Positions 1-5,543 of a stretch of 5,631 nucleotides of DNA are shown one piece after another (the first letter of the stretch is position 1; every line of letters begins with the position of its first letter). The position numbers and the translations under genes are program-made. The notes under the pieces are model-generated. The model did no database searches. It worked only from the letters and a program-made list of their open reading frames with translations, and was not told where the DNA came from. This DNA comes from an uncultured Eubacteriales bacterium. Its GTDB lineage: Bacteria; Bacillota; Clostridia; Oscillospirales; Acutalibacteraceae. The stretch covers positions 1 to 5,631 of the forward strand of contig CAKSOB010000081.1 of the NCBI GenBank assembly GCA_934476545.1, in the 5' to 3' direction.

Positions 1-131
1 ACATAAAAGGTCGTCTTTGAAACGCCTGCCAACTTCAATAATTCTGTCATCCGAATCGGCAGTCCATCGCTTTGAGAGAGCAGCTCCAAAAAGGATGTTT
101 TCAATTTATTACAGCTTTTTTGTGAACGCAT
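1..131 (-). CDS. TetR/AcrR-family transcriptional regulator, N-terminal part (runs off the left edge)
   Basis: Forty-three complete codons are visible from an ATG at 131-129, reading leftwards out of the window. The peptide begins MRSQKSCNKLKTSFLELLSQ. Residues 26-43 (IRMTELLKLAGVSKTTFY) match the helix-turn-helix of TetR-type repressors, in which a T-x-x-x-x-x-A-G-V-S-x-x-T-F-Y pattern forms the recognition part. The short amphipathic helix before it (residues 8-20) fits the usual first helix. A purine-rich AGGGAG (141-136) lies 4 nt before the ATG, closer than ideal. Members of this family are dimeric DNA-binding proteins with a C-terminal ligand-binding domain; that domain lies outside the window, so no ligand can be proposed. 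The gene follows the two FmdE-like genes after 39 nt with no visible terminator, so it is probably co-transcribed with them and may control the divergent region at 1260-1633 (inference). Confidence 0.75.
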   Translation of the reverse strand, partial: MRSQKSCNKLKTSFLELLSQSDGLPIRMTELLKLAGVSKTTFY

Positions 132-170
132 GACCCTCCCTACTTTCTTTACAAACCGAAACGATCCATT

Positions 171-698
171 CTATACATCAAATCGGCAATAGGTATCCCA
201 ACAATCTAGGCACACCTTTTTGCCGCCCTGCAGCCGAAGAAAATGCTCGCCTGTCATTTCGCCGCAGCACGCACAGCATTCGGAGCGGAATAATCTGGCT
301 TGCTCCGGCAGTTCGATGGTGGTTTCCTTCACATCGAACAAGGTATCCAAGGATGCGGTGTTATACCATTCCATTGTTTTCTCTTTGGTAGGCTGCTCCG
401 GCTGCGGCTTCAACACAAGCCGCACGGATTTCCCCGTTTCCCGATTGTAAACAGAAAACGCTTGTTTTCCGGTTAAGTGGAACAACAGGTTGCCCTTTCC
501 TACGCTGCATCCTAACATCACTTGAATTCCGTCAATTCCGCAGGCATCGTTTTCCGCAACACAAACAACCTGTTCGTCTTCTGAAAAAGTTAATTTCAAC
601 AGCTCGATGGCATATTGCGACGCCCTGTATCCGATGGATAATCCGGGGCATTGATGACCATGAAATGCAACACACTCTTCCCAAGTTTTTTGACTCAT
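171..698 (-). CDS. FmdE-family protein with C-terminal zinc finger (paralog 1)
   Basis: A 175-residue protein of the FmdE family (Pfam PF02663), named after a subunit encoded with molybdenum formylmethanofuran dehydrogenase in methanogens. The core shows the family signature FHGHQCPGLSIGYRA (residues 12-26, with H13, H15 and C17). It continues with ENDACGIDGIQ (49-59) and LGCSVGKGNL (62-71), a second Cys-containing conserved strand, and then FHLTGKQAFSVYNRETGKSVRL. A treble-clef-like zinc finger follows at the C-terminus: C142-x2-C145 and C163-x2-C166, with extra cysteines at 141, 144 and 171. I place the start at 698, not at the in-frame ATG at 713. A GGGAGG (710-705) sits 6 nt upstream of 698, and the 713 ATG overlaps that site. 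The gene lies 18 nt after the stop of its paralog and shares its operon. No signal peptide or membrane segment is seen, so it is cytoplasmic. The exact function is unknown. A role in handling metal or a metal cofactor, linked to the divergent transporter, is inference. Confidence 0.85.
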   Translation of the reverse strand: MSQKTWEECVAFHGHQCPGLSIGYRASQYAIELLKLTFSEDEQVVCVAENDACGIDGIQVMLGCSVGKGNLLFHLTGKQAFSVYNRETGKSVRLVLKPQPEQPTKEKTMEWYNTASLDTLFDVKETTIELPEQARLFRSECCACCGEMTGEHFLRLQGGKKVCLDCWDTYCRFDV

Positions 699-716
699 AA
701 AAAAACCTCCCATATA

Positions 717-1259
717 TTATAAGTGAAATCGGTCTATCCTTTGCAGGCAATCGATGCAGAAGGGACGCCCTTCTCGATAAACGGCTTTTTCCTCCGATAA
801 CTCCTCTCCGCAATCGGAACAGCATACCCGCTCTATGCGGCGGTGTAGGCAAGGAATTTCCAATCGTGTTTCCGTCACATCGAAGAGCTCCTCCATTGTT
901 CGGCCGTTTACCAAAAGCAAATGCTCCACTCTATCCCTGCCGCCCAGAGGTCGCAGCACAAGGCGTACACTGGCGCCGGTTCGGCGATTATAAAAAGAGA
1001 AGGCATTCTTTCCCGTAATGTGAAACATGAGATTTCCTTTCCCCACGCTGCACCCTAATACCACCTGAATGGCATCTACAGCGCAGGTATCTGTTTCACT
1101 GATGCAAAGCAATTCTTCCTCCTTGTACCAATTCAAATCAAGAAGCTGAACCGCATACATGGCAGCACGAAATCCGACTAGCAGTCCACCGCACACATGA
1201 CCATGAAAGGATACACAGGTATTCAAAAGCTGTTTCTCTTCCTTTGTCAAATTTGTCAT
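717..1259 (-). CDS. FmdE-family protein with C-terminal zinc finger (paralog 2, first gene of minus-strand operon)
   Basis: A 180-residue FmdE-family (PF02663) protein and clear tandem paralog of the downstream gene. By hand alignment the core (residues 15-102 here against 9-96 there) is identical at 55 of 88 positions without gaps. Visible motifs are FHGHVCGGLLVGFRA (18-32; H19, H21, C23), ETDTCAVDAIQ (55-65) and LGCSVGKGNL (68-77). A C-terminal zinc finger has C147-x2-C150 and C168-x2-C171, with an additional C146. The usual Cys-Pro-Gly of the signature is Cys-Gly-Gly here, while the paralog keeps Pro. The start at 1259 is supported by AAAGGAG (1273-1267) with 7 nt spacing. The 374-bp region upstream is divergent to the methyltransferase-transporter operon and holds mirrored operator-like elements. 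The protein is cytoplasmic. A direct part in methanogenesis is unlikely because no other formylmethanofuran dehydrogenase subunit is nearby. The substrate or metal is unknown. Confidence 0.85.
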   Translation of the reverse strand: MTNLTKEEKQLLNTCVSFHGHVCGGLLVGFRAAMYAVQLLDLNWYKEEELLCISETDTCAVDAIQVVLGCSVGKGNLMFHITGKNAFSFYNRRTGASVRLVLRPLGGRDRVEHLLLVNGRTMEELFDVTETRLEIPCLHRRIERVCCSDCGEELSEEKAVYREGRPFCIDCLQRIDRFHL

Positions 1260-1295
1260 TTCGGAACTCCTTTCTTCTTGGAAAACCCTGTTTTC

Positions 1296-1304
1296 ACTAT
1301 ATCA
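1296..1304 (-). promoter_or_regulatory. Candidate extended -10 promoter for the FmdE-like operon
   Basis: On the minus strand TGATATAGT (1304-1296) reads as an extended -10: TG, one base, then TATAGT (5 of 6 to TATAAT). The predicted start of transcription near 1289 leaves a leader of about 30 nt containing the AAAGGAG site. The -35 position (1324-1319, CGGTAT) is poor, as expected for an extended -10 or an activator-dependent promoter. The plus-strand operon has a similar TG-N-TA-N-AGT at the same distance from its copy of the 24-bp element, which strengthens this call. A competing choice further upstream is TTGAGA (1370-1365) with AATACT (1346-1341) at 18-nt spacing. Confidence 0.5.
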
Positions 1305-1349
1305 TATTCCCAAAAAAGATACCGTACTAAATTGTAAAAAAGTATTTTT

Positions 1350-1373
1350 TAATTGATTGAATTTTCTCAATAA
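1350..1373 (-). promoter_or_regulatory. Left copy of mirrored 24-bp operator-like element
   Basis: Read on the minus strand, towards the FmdE-like genes, this copy contains TTGAGAAAATTCAATCAATT. It matches the right copy (1526-1549, read on the plus strand) at 23 of 24 positions. Its core TTGA-N6-TCAA is an imperfect dyad. The element lies 48 nt upstream of the candidate -10 at 1301-1296 and in the same orientation to its gene as the right copy. A shared regulator binding site is the simplest reading. The element is AT-rich, but the length, the conservation and the equal spacing argue against chance. Confidence 0.55.
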
Positions 1374-1494
1374 TAAACCCTATTCCTTCCTGTTATCGTT
1401 CCATTCCCTACCGATAGTCCATCTATTTCTCCCGAATTCTTCGGAAAAATCCTCTTATTTTTCTTTATGCAAACGCTTTTCCAACAATAGGTGT

Positions 1495-1524
1495 CAATTA
1501 TTGACTACATTTTCTCAATAATTG
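1495..1524. promoter_or_regulatory. Perfect palindrome with 10-bp arms (candidate operator)
   Basis: CAATTATTGA (1495-1504) is followed after 10 nt by its exact reverse complement TCAATAATTG (1515-1524). The segment 1501-1522 also matches the left 24-bp element (1353-1374) at 19 of 22 positions, so this is a third, diverged copy of the same signal. The total span of 30 bp is in the range of operators bound by dimers or dimer pairs of TetR-type repressors. The left arm overlaps a TTGACT that could act as a -35 for the plus-strand operon (with CTTAAT at 1525-1530, 18-nt spacing). A protein bound here could then block that promoter. The function is inferred. Confidence 0.5.
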
Positions 1525-1525
1525 C

Positions 1526-1549
1526 TTAATGAGAAAATTCAATCAATTA
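1526..1549 (+). promoter_or_regulatory. Right copy of mirrored 24-bp operator-like element
   Basis: Read on the plus strand this copy contains TGAGAAAATTCAATCAATTA. It is the mirror image of the left copy at 1350-1373, with one mismatch in 24. It lies 48 nt upstream of the candidate -10 at 1598-1603 of the methyltransferase-transporter operon. Together with the upstream palindrome it forms a further inverted repeat, ATTTTCTCA (1509-1517) and TGAGAAAAT (1530-1538), so two half-signals face each other here. A TATAAC overlaps its right edge (1548-1553) and could be an alternative -10. Confidence 0.55.
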
Positions 1550-1594
1550 TAACTGACCAAACTTCTGATTCGTCAGGTTTTCTTTTTATATCTG

Positions 1595-1603
1595 TGCTAG
1601 AGT
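1595..1603 (+). promoter_or_regulatory. Candidate extended -10 promoter for the methyltransferase-transporter operon
   Basis: TGCTAGAGT gives TG, one base and TAGAGT (4 of 6 to TATAAT). Alone it would be weak. It gains support because the divergent promoter has TGATATAGT at the identical 48-nt distance from its copy of the 24-bp element, with a T-rich run at a similar place before it. Transcription would start near 1610 and leave a leader of about 24 nt with the AGAAGGGAG site. The alternatives TTGACT (1501-1506) with CTTAAT (1525-1530), or TATAAC (1548-1553), cannot be excluded. Confidence 0.35.
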
Positions 1604-1633
1604 TATCCCAAGAACCAGAAGGGAGTCAAGCGT

Positions 1634-2389
1634 ATGAATAAACAACAAGCTCGATGGGATAAAATGGCAGGGCAATTTGATGCACTTCAAATACCACAGT
1701 GGGACAGCGACCCGTTTTTAAAAATTCTAAACGGACTGCCTCTGTGGGATAAGGACTGCAACGCACTGGATTTAGGCTGTGGCGCAGGAAGACACACCAT
1801 TGCGCTCTCAAAGCGGTGCTGCTCTGCGACAGGAACGGATATTTCCCCAAAGATGATTGATTTTGCCAATCAAAAAAAGGAAGCGCACTCCGCAAAGAAC
1901 TGTTCCTTTTTCACCGCAGATTGGAATGAATTAGATGTGGACGCTGCCGGTCTTACCAAGCAATTTGATCTGATCATTGCCCACATGACGCCAGCGCTGT
2001 GTGACATCGCTTCTTTGGAAAAGCTGAATCGATGCGCCAAAGGTTGGTGTGCCATGGCAACCTTTCAAAATCGGAAAGCCCCGCAGCAAGCCGCATTATT
2101 GGAATTGCTGGGGTTACCTTCCGCAATCCAAAGCCATATTCCGGATCTTTTCACCTATCTATATGAGCAGGGAATGTGTCCCCAAGTAACCTACTATACA
2201 CGGGATGACAGCCGCACCCTTTCCGTTGCAGAAGCCATTTCCTTCTATCAAAACGGACTGCCTTGTGAAGCAACACCGGAAATTTGCTCTACAATTGAAA
2301 AATATGTGCAACAAATCGCCGTGGATAACATTGTCACCAACACTGTTCATTCCAATATCGTCTGCATGACTTGGAATGTAAATCAATAA
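1634..2389 (+). CDS. Class I SAM-dependent methyltransferase, first gene of the transporter operon
   Basis: A 251-residue Rossmann-fold methyltransferase. Motif I is ALDLGCGAGRHT (residues 44-55), the SAM-binding glycine loop. The acidic residue after strand 2 is D69 in TGTDISPKMI (66-75). FTADW (93-97) supplies the adenine-contact Asp region, and FDLIIAHMTPAL (111-122) is motif IV. The start is supported by AGAAGGGAG (1617-1625) with 8-nt spacing. No signal peptide is present, so the enzyme is cytoplasmic. It has 12 cysteines (42, 49, 62, 63, 90, 123, 134, 139, 182, 211, 218, 244), high for a protein of this size. The binding-protein gene follows after 17 nt, so the two are co-transcribed. 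The enzyme probably methylates the imported ligand, a metal-chelating compound, or a metal or metalloid species. The substrate is not readable from the sequence and I assign no specific name. A generic quinone-type or small-molecule methyltransferase remains possible. Confidence 0.85.
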   Translation: MNKQQARWDKMAGQFDALQIPQWDSDPFLKILNGLPLWDKDCNALDLGCGAGRHTIALSKRCCSATGTDISPKMIDFANQKKEAHSAKNCSFFTADWNELDVDAAGLTKQFDLIIAHMTPALCDIASLEKLNRCAKGWCAMATFQNRKAPQQAALLELLGLPSAIQSHIPDLFTYLYEQGMCPQVTYYTRDDSRTLSVAEAISFYQNGLPCEATPEICSTIEKYVQQIAVDNIVTNTVHSNIVCMTWNVNQ

Positions 2390-2406
2390 AAAAGGAGTGT
2401 TCTCTT

Positions 2407-3546
2407 ATGAAAAAAACTGTTTCTAAAAAAATCTTAGCTGCCCTGTTGGCTTCCGCTATGGTTCTGTCCTTTACTGCTTGCGGCAGCGCGGCGCAACCGG
2501 AAACCAACACCTCTAAAACAGAAAGCGTCGCCCAATCCGCCAACACCAAAACCGTTACCGACCGCCAAGGCAGAACGGTTGAAATTCCCGAAACGGTAGA
2601 GCGTATCGTTCCACTGGGCAATGCTCCTCGCCTGCTAACCTACTTGGGACTGGATGAAAAATTCGTAGGTCTTCCGGAATGTGAACACGCAGAAAATCCC
2701 ATTATGGCGTATGCTTATGTCAATAAGGACGAGTGGGCCAACTTGCCAAATGTGGGTACAGATTCTTTGGGCGCAGGAGAATGGTATGCAGAAGAAATCA
2801 TTGCCTGCAAGCCGGATGTCATTATTACAACCTATACTCCGGATATTGCAGACGATATTCAGCGGCAAACCGGTATTCCGGTTTTATCTTTTAGCGGAAA
2901 CTCCACTCTCTTCAGTGATGACTACAATAAAGATCTGCAATTCCTCGGAGATTCTCTGGGCGTTTCGGAACGAGCAAAGGAACTGGTAGACTGCATCACA
3001 AAAACCACAGCAGATGTTCAAGCTCGCACAGAAAATGTACCGGATGAAAAAAAGCCTACTGTGTTAGGTGCAGGCGCAACCTTTAAGGGCAGCCACAGTA
3101 TTGACGGAATTTATGTGAAGTACCCTGTATTTAATCTGCTCCACGCCAACGATGTTGCAAAAAATGTGCAGGGCAACATGGGCGTATTAGTGGATAAGGA
3201 GCAAATTCTAAATTGGAATCCGGATATGATTTTCTTTGATGCCGGCAGCATGGAGATGGTAAACGAGGATTATAAAAAGGACAAAAATTATTTTGAATCT
3301 TTGAAAGCCGTGCAGGAAGGCAAGCTATATCAATGGCCAAACTCCACCTATCATTATTCCAATGTAGAGATTCCCTTGGTTTCCCTCTACTATGTGGGAC
3401 AATTCCTCTACCCGGAAGAATTTAAGGACATAAACTTTGAAGAAAAAGCCTCTGAAATTTTTAATACCTTCTTAGGAGAACCGGATTATCTTAATATACT
3501 GAAGGATGCAGGAGCAGGGTACGGCTCTGTGACACTGGGCAACTGA
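2407..3546 (+). CDS. Lipoprotein substrate-binding protein of FecBCD/BtuFCD-type ABC importer
   Basis: A 379-residue extracytoplasmic binding protein of the periplasmic binding protein type 2 family used by iron-complex, corrinoid and some molybdate/tungstate importers (COG0614-like). The N-terminus is a lipoprotein signal: Lys-rich MKKTVSKK, a hydrophobic stretch (9-22) and lipobox FTAC with the acylated Cys at 25. A Ser/Thr/Asn/Gln linker (26-48) comes next. The domain then opens with VTDRQGRTVEIP (50-61) and RIVPLGNAPRLLTYLGL (66-82). LPNVGTDSLGAGEWYAEEIIACKPDVIITTY (113-143) is the typical first-lobe strand, and the C-terminal lobe includes GKLYQWPN (305-312) and VSLYYVGQFLYPEEF (325-339). 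I take the ATG at 2407 because AGGAG (2393-2397) lies 9 nt before it and the lipoprotein signal starts there. The in-frame ATG at 2371 lies inside the methyltransferase gene. A Cys/His/acid-containing loop PECEHAENP (90-98) may lie near the ligand cleft (inference). The substrate is unknown. Confidence 0.9.
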   Translation: MKKTVSKKILAALLASAMVLSFTACGSAAQPETNTSKTESVAQSANTKTVTDRQGRTVEIPETVERIVPLGNAPRLLTYLGLDEKFVGLPECEHAENPIMAYAYVNKDEWANLPNVGTDSLGAGEWYAEEIIACKPDVIITTYTPDIADDIQRQTGIPVLSFSGNSTLFSDDYNKDLQFLGDSLGVSERAKELVDCITKTTADVQARTENVPDEKKPTVLGAGATFKGSHSIDGIYVKYPVFNLLHANDVAKNVQGNMGVLVDKEQILNWNPDMIFFDAGSMEMVNEDYKKDKNYFESLKAVQEGKLYQWPNSTYHYSNVEIPLVSLYYVGQFLYPEEFKDINFEEKASEIFNTFLGEPDYLNILKDAGAGYGSVTLGN

Positions 3547-3571
3547 CGCATCATTCCTATGAGGGAGAATT

Positions 3572-4651
3572 ATGTTACGAAATGAAACCACAGCCCAACT
3601 GAACTGCTACAAAAAGCATCTTCTGAAAAAACGACTGGCGCTACTGATTACCCTTGGCATAACCATTGCGATTGCATTGGTAGCAGCGGGAATCGGCTCG
3701 CTTCCCATTCCGGTATGGGATATTATTAAAACACTGTTCGGTATGGGCGACACACAACCACAAACCGTTATTTTAGGCATCCGCATTCCCCGTGTTGTGA
3801 CTGCCATGATTGTAGGGGCTATTCTTGCCGCCTCCGGCGCCGTCATGCAATGTGTTCTTCGCAACCCACTGGCCTCTGCTTCTACCTTGGGAGTTTCCCA
3901 AGGCGCGGCCTTCGGCGCAGCCATTGGCATTGTCGTCTTTGCCAGCGGAACAGTCAATTCTAGCTCTGCTGCCTCTGCCGTCACCATTCAAAACCCCTAC
4001 GTCGTTACGATCTGTGCTTTCCTCGGCGGGCTTTTTTCTACCGCTGTCATTGTGGGAATCGGCCGCTTGCGCAAGGATGTGGGGCCTGCCGGATTGATTC
4101 TAGCAGGCACGGCTCTGAGCGCCATGTTCTCCGGCGGCAGTACACTGCTCCAATATTTTGTGGATGAAACAAAATTAGGAACCATCGTATTTTGGACCTT
4201 TGGTGATATCGGCGGTACAGACTGGATTGAAATTCTGATTCTGACCGGTATTTTTGCAGCCTCCATGATTTACTTTATGATAAACCGTTGGAACTACAAC
4301 GCTATGGAAAGCGGTACCGAAACCGCCAGAAGCCTTGGTGTCAACACACGAGCCGTTACGCTGATCAGTATGCTCATCTGCTCCGCCGCCGCAGCTGCCG
4401 CCGTTGCCTTTGTGGGCATTATCGGTTTTGTGGGACTCATCGCCCCCCACATTATGCGACGGTTTACAGGCAACGACTATCGTTATCTCATTCCCGGCTC
4501 TGCCATCACCGGCGCGCTGCTGCTCATCTTGGCAGATACCTTCGGCAGAGTGGTCATTATGCCGGTTATTTTGCCCATCGGCGCCATTACCTCTTTTCTG
4601 GGCGGCCCCATGTTCCTGTACCTCTTGTTTAAGGGGGTGGGAAAACGATGA
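3572..4651 (+). CDS. FecCD/BtuC-family ABC importer permease
   Basis: A 359-residue polytopic membrane protein of the FecCD family, the usual length for this group. Hydrophobic segments are visible at roughly 22-44, 70-93, 105-127, 143-164, 172-196, 219-238, 261-292 (two spans), 309-328 and 336-353, in line with the ten helices of BtuC-type subunits. Family signatures include RIPRVVTAMIVGAILAASGA (71-90), LRNPLASASTLGVSQGAAFG (96-115), the cytoplasmic ETARSLGVNTR (250-260) that contacts the ATPase, and GFVGLIAPHIMRRFTGND (285-302). The late motif usually written P-x-E-x-P-x-G reads PVILPIG (331-337), so the common Glu is Ile333. The start is supported by GAGGGAG (3561-3567). The gene begins 25 nt after the binding-protein stop, and its own stop overlaps the ATPase start by 4 nt (ATGA), indicating translational coupling. 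It would form the homodimeric channel of the importer. Confidence 0.95.
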   Translation: MLRNETTAQLNCYKKHLLKKRLALLITLGITIAIALVAAGIGSLPIPVWDIIKTLFGMGDTQPQTVILGIRIPRVVTAMIVGAILAASGAVMQCVLRNPLASASTLGVSQGAAFGAAIGIVVFASGTVNSSSAASAVTIQNPYVVTICAFLGGLFSTAVIVGIGRLRKDVGPAGLILAGTALSAMFSGGSTLLQYFVDETKLGTIVFWTFGDIGGTDWIEILILTGIFAASMIYFMINRWNYNAMESGTETARSLGVNTRAVTLISMLICSAAAAAAVAFVGIIGFVGLIAPHIMRRFTGNDYRYLIPGSAITGALLLILADTFGRVVIMPVILPIGAITSFLGGPMFLYLLFKGVGKR

Positions 4652-5424
4652 TTTCCGTAGAGCAGCTTTCGTTTTCCTACGGGAGCAAAAAAATTTTGGA
4701 GGACATTTCTTTTTCCATTCCAAAGGGAAGCTGTGTGGCGATTCTCGGCAATAACGGCGCAGGCAAAAGCACTCTGATTAAATGTTTGAACCGAATCCAT
4801 TCAGTCAAGAGCGGCGCTGTTACAATTGACGGAAAAAATGTGCTAACCATGCACCGAAATGAACTGGCAAAGCACATTGCTTATGTGGCACAGAAAAACG
4901 AAAGCGGACGTACTACTGTATATGACGCAATCCTATTGGGACGCAAGCCCTATATTAAGTGGGACGCCACCAAAGAAGACCACGACATTGTTCATAATAT
5001 CATCGATCAGATGGGATTGGAGGATTACCTGCTCCGTTATGTGGACGAGCTGTCCGGCGGAGAAGCGCAAAAGGTTATGCTGGCTCGTGCTTTGGCGCAG
5101 CAGCCCAAGTTTCTTCTGCTTGATGAACCCACCAGTAATTTGGACCCTCGAAATCAATATGAAATGATGCGAATGGTTCGCCATGTGGCAGATGAGCAAC
5201 AGATTTCCGTTGCAGTGGTCATACACGACTTAAATTTGGCACTGCGTTACTGCGACCGATTTCTCTTTTTGAAGAACAGTCATGTTTACGATTACGGCGG
5301 TTCAGATATCATGACGGAAGAACAGATTGAGGCGGTCTATCAAATCCATGTTCACATTCACAACCATAACGGCGTAAAGGTAGTCATCCCCTATCCCGAT
5401 GAAAAAACAGGTATCCAGCCGTAA
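4648..5424 (+). CDS. FecE/BtuD-type ABC importer ATP-binding protein
   Basis: A 258-residue ABC ATPase with all catalytic motifs intact. These are Walker A GNNGAGKS (34-41), the Q-loop Gln82 in VAQKN, signature LSGGE (135-139), Walker B FLLLDE (155-160) with catalytic Glu160, D-loop NLD (164-166) and the switch His193 in VIHDLN. It would form the cytoplasmic nucleotide-binding dimer that drives the permease encoded just before it; the two genes overlap by 4 nt. A purine-rich AAGGGGGTGG (4631-4640) precedes the ATG by 7 nt. An unusual feature is the His-rich stretch near the C-terminus, IHVHIHNHN (233-241, with His at 234, 236, 238 and 240). Related ATPases typically have a shorter H-x-H-x segment there, so the added His may be simple drift or may bind metal. 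The gene closes the operon and a strong terminator hairpin follows about 70 nt later. Confidence 0.95.
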   Translation: MISVEQLSFSYGSKKILEDISFSIPKGSCVAILGNNGAGKSTLIKCLNRIHSVKSGAVTIDGKNVLTMHRNELAKHIAYVAQKNESGRTTVYDAILLGRKPYIKWDATKEDHDIVHNIIDQMGLEDYLLRYVDELSGGEAQKVMLARALAQQPKFLLLDEPTSNLDPRNQYEMMRMVRHVADEQQISVAVVIHDLNLALRYCDRFLFLKNSHVYDYGGSDIMTEEQIEAVYQIHVHIHNHNGVKVVIPYPDEKTGIQP

Positions 5425-5496
5425 GCCTAATGTACAGTCATCGCAATCTCAACAAGCTTATCTTTATCATATTCCTTTCTTTTGAAAAAGCAAGTA

Positions 5497-5538
5497 AAAA
5501 ATACCATGGGAGCAACCATTTTCTCCCATGGTATTTTT
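5497..5538. terminator. Bidirectional Rho-independent terminator
   Basis: A perfect inverted repeat of 16 bp (arms 5497-5512 and 5523-5538) encloses a 10-nt loop. The GC-rich part is CCATGGGAG/CTCCCATGG. Both outer ends are A/T runs, so on either strand the hairpin is followed by a U-tract. It ends the plus-strand methyltransferase-transporter operon and the convergent minus-strand gene whose stop is at 5546-5544. Confidence 0.93.
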
Positions 5539-5543
5539 GCGTT

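Larger units (their letters stand above)
1260..1633. other. Divergent regulatory intergenic region
   Basis: This 374-bp AT-rich gap lies between the divergently read FmdE-like and methyltransferase genes. It holds the mirrored 24-bp elements, a palindrome with 10-bp arms and the candidate promoters listed separately. I see no coding potential in it. I looked for cobalamin riboswitch boxes because of the BtuCD-like transporter and found none. The part from about 1377 to 1494 shows only pyrimidine-rich sequence and a short CCGAA/TTCGG dyad (1432-1444), which I do not call as functional. Confidence 0.7.

Noticed and set aside
699..713. Upstream in-frame ATG for FmdE paralog 1
   Set aside because: The ribosome binding site GGGAGG (710-705) lies downstream of this ATG and is correctly spaced for the start at 698.
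171..1259. FmdE-like genes as evidence of methanogenesis or an archaeal host
   Set aside because: No other formylmethanofuran dehydrogenase gene is present. Bacterial FmdE-family proteins are common in anaerobes, and the lipoprotein signal, strong Shine-Dalgarno sites and hairpin terminator indicate a bacterium.
1432..1444. CCGAA-TTC-TTCGG dyad as terminator or operator
   Set aside because: The stem is only 5 bp, the 3-nt loop is tight, and it has no U-tract or second copy. Such dyads arise by chance.
1260..1633. Cobalamin or other known riboswitch upstream of the B12-like transporter
   Set aside because: No B12-box-like or other recognised aptamer sequence is seen on either strand. The region is better explained by protein-binding repeats.
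2371..2406. Upstream in-frame ATG giving the binding protein 12 extra residues
   Set aside because: It lies inside the methyltransferase gene and has no good ribosome binding site. The lipoprotein signal begins at the ATG at 2407, with AGGAG 9 nt before it.
4175..4723. A 182-codon open frame on the minus strand across the permease/ATPase junction
   Set aside because: It lies opposite the well-supported permease and ATPase genes, has no ribosome binding site or recognisable domain, and is a composition shadow.
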